Positions 1 through 5,335 of a stretch of 5,335 nt of DNA are shown one piece after another. This stretch comes from Nitrososphaerota archaeon (lineage in GTDB: Archaea; Thermoproteota; Nitrososphaeria; Nitrososphaerales; Gagatemarchaeaceae). The position numbers and the translations under genes were made by a program. How positions within the stretch are numbered: position 1 is the stretch's first letter; the number at the start of each line of letters is the position of its first letter. Below the pieces are notes generated by a model. It was not told the DNA's origin. It ran no database searches and was given only the letters and a program-made list of their open reading frames with translations. The stretch is taken from the NCBI GenBank assembly GCA_003135575.1, contig PLCG01000014.1, positions 1-5,335 on the forward strand, given 5' to 3'.

Positions 1-1
1 G

Positions 2-481
2 GTCCTCATCCTCGACGAGCCGATGATAGGGATAGACCCGGCGGGGGTCGTGCAGTTCCGGTCCATCTTCAGGGAGTTCGTCAAGGACGGGGGGACGATC
101 GTCATGTCCTCCCACATACTCTCTGAGGTAGAGTCGCTCTGCAGCAGCCTGGTGGTGATCCACTCCGGGAGGATCCTCTTCCGGGGCGGCATCGAGGCCT
201 TCATCCGCGAGCGCTTGGGCTCGAGGTCGATCCTCGTAGAGATTGCAGACGCGCCCAGCGCGACCTCTCTCATCGCACGCATCTCCGCCCTGAGCGGGGT
301 GAAGCGGGTCACCGGAGCTCCAGAAGGCCTCCGTGTGGAGGTCGCCAGCGACTCCGACCCGAGGTCAGAGATATCGAGGCTTGTCGTGGAGTCAGGAGCG
401 AAGCTCGTCGGCCTCGGATACTCCAGGAGCGAGCTGGACGAGGCCTACATCAACGCGATAAGGGGGACGCCCGCCCAATGA
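2..481 (+). CDS. ABC transporter ATP-binding protein, C-terminal part (5' end outside window)
   Basis: This is the C-terminal part of the cytoplasmic ATPase of an ABC-2 type transporter; it would hydrolyse ATP to power the permease encoded next to it. The reading frame is open from base 2, and its first visible residues are the Walker B strand VLILDEP, so the start, Walker A and signature motif lie upstream. A D-loop (GIDP) follows, then the H-loop histidine in VMSSHILSEVE (codon at 113-115). The last roughly 80 residues form the usual C-terminal extension of this subfamily, ending in a YSRSELDEAYINAI motif. The ATG at 23 is internal, just after Walker B, and is not the start. The stop TGA overlaps the permease ATG (ATGA at 478-481), indicating translational coupling. 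The substrate cannot be told: relatives export drugs or lipids or serve maturation systems such as NosFY. Confidence 0.93.
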   Translation, partial: VLILDEPMIGIDPAGVVQFRSIFREFVKDGGTIVMSSHILSEVESLCSSLVVIHSGRILFRGGIEAFIRERLGSRSILVEIADAPSATSLIARISALSGVKRVTGAPEGLRVEVASDSDPRSEISRLVVESGAKLVGLGYSRSELDEAYINAIRGTPAQ

Positions 482-1323
482 GGGCCTCCAGGGTGATGAC
501 GTTCGCGCGCTACGAGATCAGGCGCGCCGTCGCAAGGAAGAAGGTCCTAGCCCTCGTCGCCCTCACGATACTTCTCGACACCGCGCCATACTACGCCCTC
601 GCCGCTAGCCACACCTCGATAGTCCCCGCCCCGCTGCATCCCTACCTGTGGATTGTCGGGGTCTTCGTGCCACAGGCGTTCTTCCTCCAGTTCATCGCGC
701 TGCTCATCGCTGCGGGCTCGATGTCAGAGGAGTACGAGCAGGGGACCGCAGAGGTCCTCCTCTCCAAACCAGTGTCGCGGGACGAGTACTTCTTCGGCAA
801 GTACCTCGGCGGCTACGTGCTCCTCGTCGCGATAGTTGTCCTGAACGCGCTCCTGAGCATCGCCTCAGCGACCTTCGTCTTCGGCCCGCAGACCTCTCTG
901 GAGATCCTTCCCCTCACGCTCCTGGCACAGGCCTTCTCCTCCCTCGTCTTCTTCTCCTTCGCATTCATGGTGGGGGAGCTGATGCGAAGGTCCTCGCTCT
1001 CATACATCCTGTCTTCAGCGGTCTTCTTCACCAGCCAGATCCTCGGAATCTATCTCAACCTCATCTACTCGCTGACGGGCGGCGACATCTACAAGATAGC
1101 GAACCTCTACCTCCCGACCTCTCCCGTCGACTCCCTTCCGCTCCTCCTGACGGAGCCGAGCTTCCCAAGCACGGTCCTGACCCTCTTCCGGTTCGGCGGG
1201 GCGACCCCCGTAGAGTCGTCCATCGTTCTTTCGGCCACCCTGATAGCGGCGTACGCGCTATCTGCGGTCGTGATTGCGCTGGCCTACTTCGGGAGGGCCG
1301 ACGTCGCGAAGCGCGTGACCTAG
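478..1323 (+). CDS. ABC-2 type transporter permease (NosY-like family)
   Basis: This is the membrane subunit of the ABC transporter whose ATPase lies immediately upstream. The 281-residue protein has a basic, cytoplasmic-looking N-terminus (RYEIRRAVARKK) and about six hydrophobic segments near residues 24-44, 57-80, 109-133, 145-167, 175-197 and 245-270. Between helices 2 and 3 is the family hallmark: E84/E85, then EQGT (87-90), LLSKPVSR (94-101) and GK (107-108). This matches the cytoplasmic coupling region of ABC-2 permeases, where 'GT...LLs.PvsR' is conserved. The ATG at 478 overlaps the ATPase stop and follows a G-rich stretch at about 461-466 that could serve as a weak Shine-Dalgarno site. 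Length and topology are normal for a full-length half-transporter permease. The substrate is unknown. The gene ends ten bases from a convergently transcribed small gene. Confidence 0.9.
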   Translation: MRASRVMTFARYEIRRAVARKKVLALVALTILLDTAPYYALAASHTSIVPAPLHPYLWIVGVFVPQAFFLQFIALLIAAGSMSEEYEQGTAEVLLSKPVSRDEYFFGKYLGGYVLLVAIVVLNALLSIASATFVFGPQTSLEILPLTLLAQAFSSLVFFSFAFMVGELMRRSSLSYILSSAVFFTSQILGIYLNLIYSLTGGDIYKIANLYLPTSPVDSLPLLLTEPSFPSTVLTLFRFGGATPVESSIVLSATLIAAYALSAVVIALAYFGRADVAKRVT

Positions 1324-1333
1324 GGCCCTTAGA

Positions 1334-1525
1334 CTACCAACGTCGTCCGGACCAGAATATCATGGCCAGCCCTCCGCCGATCAGGGCGAAGGCCAACAGG
1401 ACCCCCAAAAAGCCGAGGACGAACAAGATCAAGTCGATGAGGACGCCTCTAAGGACGAAGAGGAGCGCGAGCCCCGCGACCAGGAGGACCACACCGAGGA
1501 TTACTCGTGTCGCCATCTGCGGCAT
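1334..1525 (-). CDS. Small two-helix membrane protein, function unknown
   Basis: I do not recognise this 63-residue protein, but it looks real. It begins MPQMATR and has two long hydrophobic helices, about residues 7-25 and 29-58, separated by R26 and D31. The second stretch is glycine-rich (LIGGGLAMIF), and the protein ends in a short basic tail (SGRRW). The short charged turn suggests a helical hairpin with both ends on one side of the membrane; the basic tail favours the cytoplasmic side. It reads opposite to its neighbours and fills most of the space between the permease and the CBS gene. A palindromic AATTAATT centred 24.5 bases before the ATG is well placed as a TATA box for a leaderless transcript. 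An internal ATG at codon 4 is an alternative start. No function can be assigned; small hairpin proteins like this are common in archaeal genomes. Confidence 0.7.
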   Translation of the reverse strand: MPQMATRVILGVVLLVAGLALLFVLRGVLIDLILFVLGFLGVLLAFALIGGGLAMIFWSGRRW

Positions 1526-1544
1526 TCACGCGCGCAACCCCGAC

Positions 1545-1553
1545 TAATTAATT
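1545..1553 (-). promoter_or_regulatory. Putative TATA box of the small membrane protein gene
   Basis: TAATTAATT is the most AT-rich run in this part of the window. Its palindromic core (1546-1553) is centred 24.5 bases from the first base of the minus-strand ATG at 1525, the spacing expected for an archaeal TATA box driving a leaderless mRNA. Because the core is symmetrical it could also fire rightward, starting near 1574, towards the CBS gene. Confidence 0.5.
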
Positions 1554-1585
1554 GGAGCCACAAACCAATCTCAGATGCCGAACCG

Positions 1586-1591
1586 TTATAT
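1586..1591 (+). promoter_or_regulatory. Putative TATA box of the CBS-domain gene
   Basis: TTATAT lies in a low-GC stretch just after a purine-containing CGAACC that could act as a BRE. A start about 25 bases downstream would fall near 1613-1615, shortly before the in-frame TTG at 1619. The box directly abuts the alternative GTG at 1592, so if it is used that GTG would not be in the transcript. Confidence 0.4.
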
Positions 1592-1618
1592 GTGAGAAAA
1601 TTGGCTCGTCGGAATGTC

Positions 1619-2098
1619 TTGTCCAAGTCCCCCGACCATCTCAGCGCAAGGGTCAAGGACTTCATGGAGGCGCCTCCGATTGTCATCAGCGAAGGGGCGA
1701 CCATAGATGAGGCGGCCTCGATAATGTGGGAGAAGAGAATCGGGAGCGTCATAGTGGTCGATAGCGACGGCAAGATGGCCGGCATAATCACAGCGAGTGA
1801 CATCGTCTATGCCGTGACCAAGTCGCTCGTCGGCCGGCAGGTACCAGTCTCTGGAATCATGTCGAAGACGTCCATCATGGCGACTCCCAACGAGAGCGTC
1901 CTCACAGCGCTCGAGAGGATGATGAAAGACAATGTGAGGCATCTCCCGGTGATAGAGAAGAACGGGACGCCCGTCGGAATCATCTCGACACGGGGGGTGA
2001 TGGGCATAAGTCAGCCTTTGCTCAAGTACGTCTTCCGCTCGAAGAGAAAGACGGCGACAAAGAAGAAGGTCTCTCTCAAAAGAAAAACCAAAGCTTAA
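1619..2098 (+). CDS. Two-CBS-domain protein with a lysine/arginine-rich tail
   Basis: A stand-alone tandem CBS (Bateman module) protein of about 159 residues; such modules bind adenine nucleotides or S-adenosylmethionine and act as sensors. Numbered from TTG 1619, CBS1 spans about 13-66 (VKDFMEAPPIVIS to ASDIVYAV) and has a complete GIITASD ribose-phosphate motif (55-61). CBS2 spans about 78-131 (VSGIMSKT to VMGIS); its matching motif reads GIISTRG (120-126), with Gly in place of the usual Asp. The last 20 residues contain 11 Lys/Arg, an unusual addition. The start is uncertain. GTG 1592 would add nine residues, but TTATAT sits directly before it and those nine codons are richer in AT than the rest, so I prefer TTG 1619. 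The gene ends 22 bases before nurA; no operon link is needed because nurA seems to have its own promoter. The regulated partner is unknown. Confidence 0.88.
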   Translation: MSKSPDHLSARVKDFMEAPPIVISEGATIDEAASIMWEKRIGSVIVVDSDGKMAGIITASDIVYAVTKSLVGRQVPVSGIMSKTSIMATPNESVLTALERMMKDNVRHLPVIEKNGTPVGIISTRGVMGISQPLLKYVFRSKRKTATKKKVSLKRKTKA

Positions 2099-2099
2099 A
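2094..2099 (+). promoter_or_regulatory. Putative TATA box of the nurA-herA operon
   Basis: CTTAAA, within AAGCTTAAAC and after an A-rich run (AGAAAAACCA), is centred 24.5 bases before the TTG at 2121. That is the expected position for a leaderless archaeal transcript, and no Shine-Dalgarno sequence precedes this TTG. The box overlaps the TAA stop of the CBS gene (2096-2098), so the operon promoter is embedded in the end of the preceding gene. Confidence 0.45.
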
Positions 2100-2120
2100 C
2101 CGGATTAGTTTCCTCTCGTT

Positions 2121-2138
2121 TTGTCCACCTTGTCCACT
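2121..2138 (+). repeat. Tandem 9-bp duplication at the nurA start (TTGTCCACC/TTGTCCACT)
   Basis: Two adjacent 9-base units differ only in the last base. Each begins with an in-frame TTG, so the nurA N-terminus has two equivalent start codons, at 2121 and 2130. The first fits the TATA spacing better (24.5 versus 33.5 bases). Confidence 0.6.
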
Positions 2139-3992
2139 GGCTCTTCCGACCTCTCCGGGCTCGAGGCGCGGACCATCGAGGAGGTGAGGAACTCCACGCG
2201 CTTCCTCCTGAAGTCGTTCAAGGACAAGACCGACGAACTCAAGCGGTCCTCGGGCCAGGACGTCAAGGAGCTGCTCCGGTTCGGCGTGGACCCCCGATCA
2301 GCTTGCTCTACGGCGAAGAAATTCTTCGGGAGCGACTCGGTCGAGTACATCGCCATCGACGGGACGACGTCCGTCGACCAGAAGCTCGACCTGCTCGTCT
2401 TCTACGTGGGTGCTTTTGGATACTCTGGCGAATTACGTTTCTTGGATGACCATGTCGAGGTGGGTGACCCTGCGCCCATGAACGAGTCGTCACAGGCGGT
2501 GTCCGCATCGATTCCGCTATCTGAGGAGGACGCGGCGACAGTCTTCGGGCAAAAGACAGAGTCAGGAACCGAGGTCGAGATGGAGCGCCTCCCCAGCGCG
2601 ATCATGCACCTGGCAGAGTACCACATCGCGGTGAAGGCGGTCGCGTCCAACCCGAGGCTCAAGGTGGTCCTGCTCGACAGGCCCCTAGCCGGCGATGTAG
2701 CTCACCTCGTCTGGAGCACCCGTGACCTCGTGAGAAACCACCTCTCGGTCCTCGAAGGGATGACCACTCCCTATGGGAAGGTTACAGCATTCGACCTCGA
2801 GGTTGCGAGGATGCTGGTGGCAAACCCGGAGCTCAAGATCCCTTCTCCGCGGAGCCAGCTCCTGAAGTTCGCGGCCATCTCGTGCCTCTTCGGGGGCGAG
2901 GAGCTCAGTCTTCTTGAGATAACAGAGCGGCTCAAGGCGGACCAGAGCCAGATCCCTCGCCTCCGTCACGAGCTCAAGGAGTTCGACTCCGAGTTCCACG
3001 TCTTCGAGCGGACCGGCGGGTCCGAGGGCGACGCGAAGTTCAAGCTCAACCCGGGGGTCAAGGACTACCGCAAGAGGGTCGTGGGTGCGGCCCTCGAGGT
3101 GTGCGACCACGTATTCAGCCCGAAGAGCGAGCACCCCCTGAGAATCAGGGCGGGTGGAGGCGAAGAGCGATGGATCACCGCTGACGACCTCGACTACCTC
3201 GTGCTCGTCCTAGTGCTTGAGCTGACGCGGAGGGCCTGGTCGGAGCGCCTCCTCCCCATCGGCCTCATCAAGGACTCGGGAGCGTCGGAGCTCGTGAAGG
3301 CCGTCGCGCCCATCCTGAGGGCCTCCGGGCTTGCGGACCTGGACCGGGGTCTGCCCAACTTCAACAGCGACAAGATGCTCCTGCAGACCAACAGCGTCGT
3401 CAACTCGGTGAGCTTCCCCACGCCGTGGCACAGCGTCGACATCGACGCGGCCTTCAGGACGATGGTCTGGGTCAAGGACAGCGCGCTCCCTCACGGACAG
3501 GCGAGGGTGCGCGGAGCCTACCGGAACGTGATTTATCCGGAGCGGATGTTCGTGAAGACATACATCCAGCTCTGGAGCAGCAAGAACGATCCTAGCGTGA
3601 GGAGCCACGTCTTCACCTTCGACCGGCCGGCGTACGCGGCCTACGACCACTGGGGCGACCTCCTGCTCTTCAACGAGGACAACGAGATCGACGAGAAAAT
3701 CAGCCCGGTCCTCAACCTGCGAGAGGAATCGCCGATGACGAACCTAGCCATGTCCATCCTGGTCGAGATGGCGGGCGAGGTCATCCCTGAGGCCTTGGGC
3801 CACAACTACCCTCTCTTCCTCGCGGACAAGAAAGCGAAGTTCGTCCTGCAGCAGAACAAGGCGGCATATGCAGGCGCGGTCGAGGTCGAGATGGCGAGGT
3901 CAGAATTAGACCAGCAGGTCCTTTTCTCGCAGAAGTTCCGGGACTACCGAAGCCAGGAAGAGGCGAAGCGTCGCGGCGGCGGAGGCAGATGA
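2121..3992 (+). CDS. nurA: NurA-family DNA repair nuclease, enlarged form
   Basis: NurA is a Mn-dependent 5'-3' exonuclease and endonuclease with an RNase H-like fold; a NurA dimer docks on the HerA hexamer to resect double-strand-break ends. Assignment rests on the herA gene four bases downstream and on ordered motifs: YIAIDGT with candidate metal ligand D80, then E166 in a helix (LAEYHIAVKA), VLLDRPL with D186, LIKDSGASELV (K384), NSDKMLL (D417), and the C-terminal GHNYPLFLADKKAKF block (H561). I assign catalytic roles by pattern only. At 623 residues it is far longer than the usual 330-450. Most of the excess lies between D186 and K384, where residues 245-320 resemble a winged helix. The tail ends KRRGGGGR, whose codons double as the herA ribosome site. 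The start is taken as TTG 2121 because of TATA spacing; no ATG fits. An annotator could easily leave it hypothetical. Confidence 0.87.
   Translation: MSTLSTGSSDLSGLEARTIEEVRNSTRFLLKSFKDKTDELKRSSGQDVKELLRFGVDPRSACSTAKKFFGSDSVEYIAIDGTTSVDQKLDLLVFYVGAFGYSGELRFLDDHVEVGDPAPMNESSQAVSASIPLSEEDAATVFGQKTESGTEVEMERLPSAIMHLAEYHIAVKAVASNPRLKVVLLDRPLAGDVAHLVWSTRDLVRNHLSVLEGMTTPYGKVTAFDLEVARMLVANPELKIPSPRSQLLKFAAISCLFGGEELSLLEITERLKADQSQIPRLRHELKEFDSEFHVFERTGGSEGDAKFKLNPGVKDYRKRVVGAALEVCDHVFSPKSEHPLRIRAGGGEERWITADDLDYLVLVLVLELTRRAWSERLLPIGLIKDSGASELVKAVAPILRASGLADLDRGLPNFNSDKMLLQTNSVVNSVSFPTPWHSVDIDAAFRTMVWVKDSALPHGQARVRGAYRNVIYPERMFVKTYIQLWSSKNDPSVRSHVFTFDRPAYAAYDHWGDLLLFNEDNEIDEKISPVLNLREESPMTNLAMSILVEMAGEVIPEALGHNYPLFLADKKAKFVLQQNKAAYAGAVEVEMARSELDQQVLFSQKFRDYRSQEEAKRRGGGGR
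3981..3985 (+). promoter_or_regulatory. Shine-Dalgarno site for herA, inside the nurA 3' end
   Basis: GGAGG lies 11 bases before TTG 3997 and within the last glycine codons of nurA. It decides the herA start: the ATG overlapping the nurA stop (3989) is out of frame and closes after 20 codons, and the herA frame has a stop at 3907-3909 with no ATG or GTG between that stop and TTG 3997. Confidence 0.6.
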
Positions 3993-3996
3993 CGTC

Positions 3997-5335
3997 TTGC
4001 AATCGACAAGAGTCTTCGACGACCTCGACGGCAGGTTCCGGGCAAAGCTAAGAGAGATCGTCTCCACAACAAGGCAGACAGCTGACGGAAGCTCCACGGT
4101 GACCTTCAGCACGGCGAGGATAGACTGCGACTACAGCCCGGAAGTCGTGAAGAAGCTTTCCACGGGGCAGCTCGTCGCCATCCCCAACACCCAGACCATT
4201 GGGACGGACAACATCTTCTCGATCTACGAGATCGCGGACGTCTTTCCCATGCACTACTCGATGGGAAACCTCGACAGGTCCCAGCCAGCCGCGATAAGGA
4301 ACGAGTTCATGGAGCTGATAGAGGCCGATTGGAAGAAAGGTTCGAGGAGCACCTGGATCGAGATCGTCGCTGCCCCAATCGGCTACGTGATGAAAGAGCA
4401 AAGCGACGGCTCCACGACTTTCGAGAGGAAACCCTACGCCCCGCTGGCGGGGAGCCCGGTCAAGCTCCTGAGCCGCGACTCCGTCGAGAAGCTCATCTGC
4501 TACAGCGTGCCGGAGGGACAAAGGCCCGGCGACTACCAGTTCGGCAACCTGCTCGGGGTGATAGACGAGACCATCCCGTTCACGGTCAACATCGAGAAGC
4601 TCCTCCACTTCCACGTGGGGGTCTTCGCTTTCACCGGGAGCGGCAAGTCCAACCTGACCGCGGCGGTGATCCGCAAGGCGCTAAAGGTCCTCCCCGACCT
4701 CAAGGTGGTCATCCTGGACCTCTCTTCGGAGTACGGGATCCACATCCTCGACGTGCTAAACGACTATCACAGCAAGGTCCTCTTCACGGACTCTTTCGCA
4801 GGATCCAAGCAGAAGGCCGCCGAGTACTTCAAGCGCCACGTATGCCCCGAGGCGCTCGCAGAGCTCCAGCCCGAGTTCGAGAAGAAGATCGCCAAGCTCT
4901 TCGACGACGGCAAGGTCGTCTTCGCGGAGCTCCCCATGGAGGGAAGCGACGAGGTGGAGCGCTTCAGCACCTACGGGGGACTCGTCGAGGTGCTGACAAA
5001 CACCCTCAACGACAAGTACGGCGCGGTCCAACAGAAGATCTACGTCCCCAAGGTGATCAGCCGCATCAAGGAGTTCATGTCCGCGGAGGGGTTCACGCCG
5101 GACACGAGGTTCAATTCCAAAACCTCGAAGCTCATCTCCCAGATCCAGACGCTCCTCGAGGACCTTCCCGCCAACAGCTCGCTGAAGAAGACCTTCGACG
5201 GCCTCGCCAAGGTCCTGGCGGACGCCGCCCCGGAAGAGGAGACGGCAAAGTCACCCTGGGAGACCCTCCCCGACGAGATAATCTCAACTGACAAGGACTC
5301 GCCCCGAGTCTTCGTCATCAATCTCCCCGAGGCCG
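3997..5335 (+). CDS. herA: HerA-family hexameric DNA translocase/helicase, N-terminal 446 residues (3' end outside window)
   Basis: HerA is an FtsK/HerA-superfamily ring ATPase that moves along DNA and activates NurA during end resection. Numbered from TTG 3997, a leader of about 30 residues precedes a beta-rich region (about 34-85, STVTFSTARIDCDY to IADVFPMHY) consistent with the HAS-barrel that contacts NurA. A segment of about 100 residues leads to Walker A, AFTGSGKS (211-218), then the VVILDLSSEYG motif (237-247) typical of the family after the P-loop. A mainly helical region follows (about 255-430). The frame is still open at the right edge, at PRVFVINLPEA, so Walker B, the arginine finger and the C-terminus are not seen. 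TTG is the only sensible start, with GGAGG 11 bases upstream; the next in-frame ATG (near 4249) would cut the barrel. It is translated directly after nurA. Walker A lies rather far from the N-terminus for this family. Confidence 0.92.
   Translation, partial: MQSTRVFDDLDGRFRAKLREIVSTTRQTADGSSTVTFSTARIDCDYSPEVVKKLSTGQLVAIPNTQTIGTDNIFSIYEIADVFPMHYSMGNLDRSQPAAIRNEFMELIEADWKKGSRSTWIEIVAAPIGYVMKEQSDGSTTFERKPYAPLAGSPVKLLSRDSVEKLICYSVPEGQRPGDYQFGNLLGVIDETIPFTVNIEKLLHFHVGVFAFTGSGKSNLTAAVIRKALKVLPDLKVVILDLSSEYGIHILDVLNDYHSKVLFTDSFAGSKQKAAEYFKRHVCPEALAELQPEFEKKIAKLFDDGKVVFAELPMEGSDEVERFSTYGGLVEVLTNTLNDKYGAVQQKIYVPKVISRIKEFMSAEGFTPDTRFNSKTSKLISQIQTLLEDLPANSSLKKTFDGLAKVLADAAPEEETAKSPWETLPDEIISTDKDSPRVFVINLPEA

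Noticed and set aside
648..1547. Plus-strand open frame (299 codons) across the permease and the opposite-strand small gene
   Set aside because: The product is Arg/Pro/His-rich low-complexity sequence typical of a GC-rich shadow frame. The overlapping frames encode a clear ABC-2 permease and a clear membrane hairpin.
1592..1618. N-terminal extension of the CBS protein from GTG 1592
   Set aside because: Possible but not preferred: the putative TATA box abuts this GTG, there is no Shine-Dalgarno site, and the nine codons are richer in AT than the rest. It cannot be excluded if the palindromic AT element at 1546-1553 fires rightward.
2109..2122. Pyrimidine-rich run after the CBS gene as a transcription terminator
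   Set aside because: TTTCCTCTCGTTTT has only short T runs and lies right at the presumed nurA transcript start, so it may equally be initiator-region sequence. I cannot support a terminator call.
3989..4051. Small open frame starting at the ATG that overlaps the nurA stop
   Set aside because: Only 20 codons, Ser/Thr-rich, out of frame with herA; better seen as a decoy start than a gene.
4048..4614. Minus-strand open frame (188 codons) opposite herA
   Set aside because: Antisense shadow with no recognisable motif; GC-rich genes rarely produce stop codons on the opposite strand.
4329..5291. Long plus-strand open frame (320 codons) over herA
   Set aside because: It is a shifted frame of herA. 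The product is dominated by Arg, Gly and Pro with no fold-like pattern, whereas the herA frame shows Walker A and the DLSSEYG motif.
1..5335. Defence island, mobile element or CRISPR interpretation of the HerA-NurA pair
   Set aside because: HerA-like ATPases with nucleases do occur in defence systems, but here the pair has the archaeal housekeeping nurA-herA arrangement. No transposase, integrase, repeat array or other defence gene is visible.

Overview
The window looks archaeal. It carries a nurA-herA pair, the DNA-end-resection nuclease and translocase that typify archaea. Arginine is often AGG/AGA, start codons are often TTG, and several genes have a TATA-like box about 25 bases before the start codon in place of bacterial -35/-10 elements. 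Coding DNA is GC-rich, with most third positions G or C. I cannot name the lineage from sequence alone; a moderately GC-rich member of the Thaumarchaeota/Nitrososphaeria or a nearby group is only a weak guess.

Layout. Positions 2-1323 hold the end of an ABC transporter operon: the C-terminal part of an ATPase, then an ABC-2 type permease joined to it by an ATGA overlap. Ten bases further on, on the opposite strand, is a 63-residue protein with two membrane helices (1334-1525). It is divergently transcribed from a two-CBS-domain protein with a very basic tail (about 1619-2098). The AT-rich gap between them contains TATA-like elements pointing both ways.

From 2121 to the right edge is the nurA-herA operon. 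NurA (623 residues) is much longer than usual for the family, apparently because a winged-helix-like segment sits between its conserved nuclease motifs. HerA starts at a TTG codon four bases after the nurA stop, behind a GGAGG sequence that also encodes the last codons of NurA. HerA runs off the right edge before its Walker B motif. In the known system a NurA dimer docks on the HerA hexamer, and the pair resects double-strand-break ends with Mre11-Rad50, whose genes are not in the window.

There is no sign of mobile elements, CRISPR arrays, tRNA or rRNA. The most noteworthy points are the enlarged NurA with its candidate DNA-binding insert, the long N-terminal region of the partner HerA, and the promoter and start-codon arrangement (TATA box on the preceding stop codon, duplicated TTG start).
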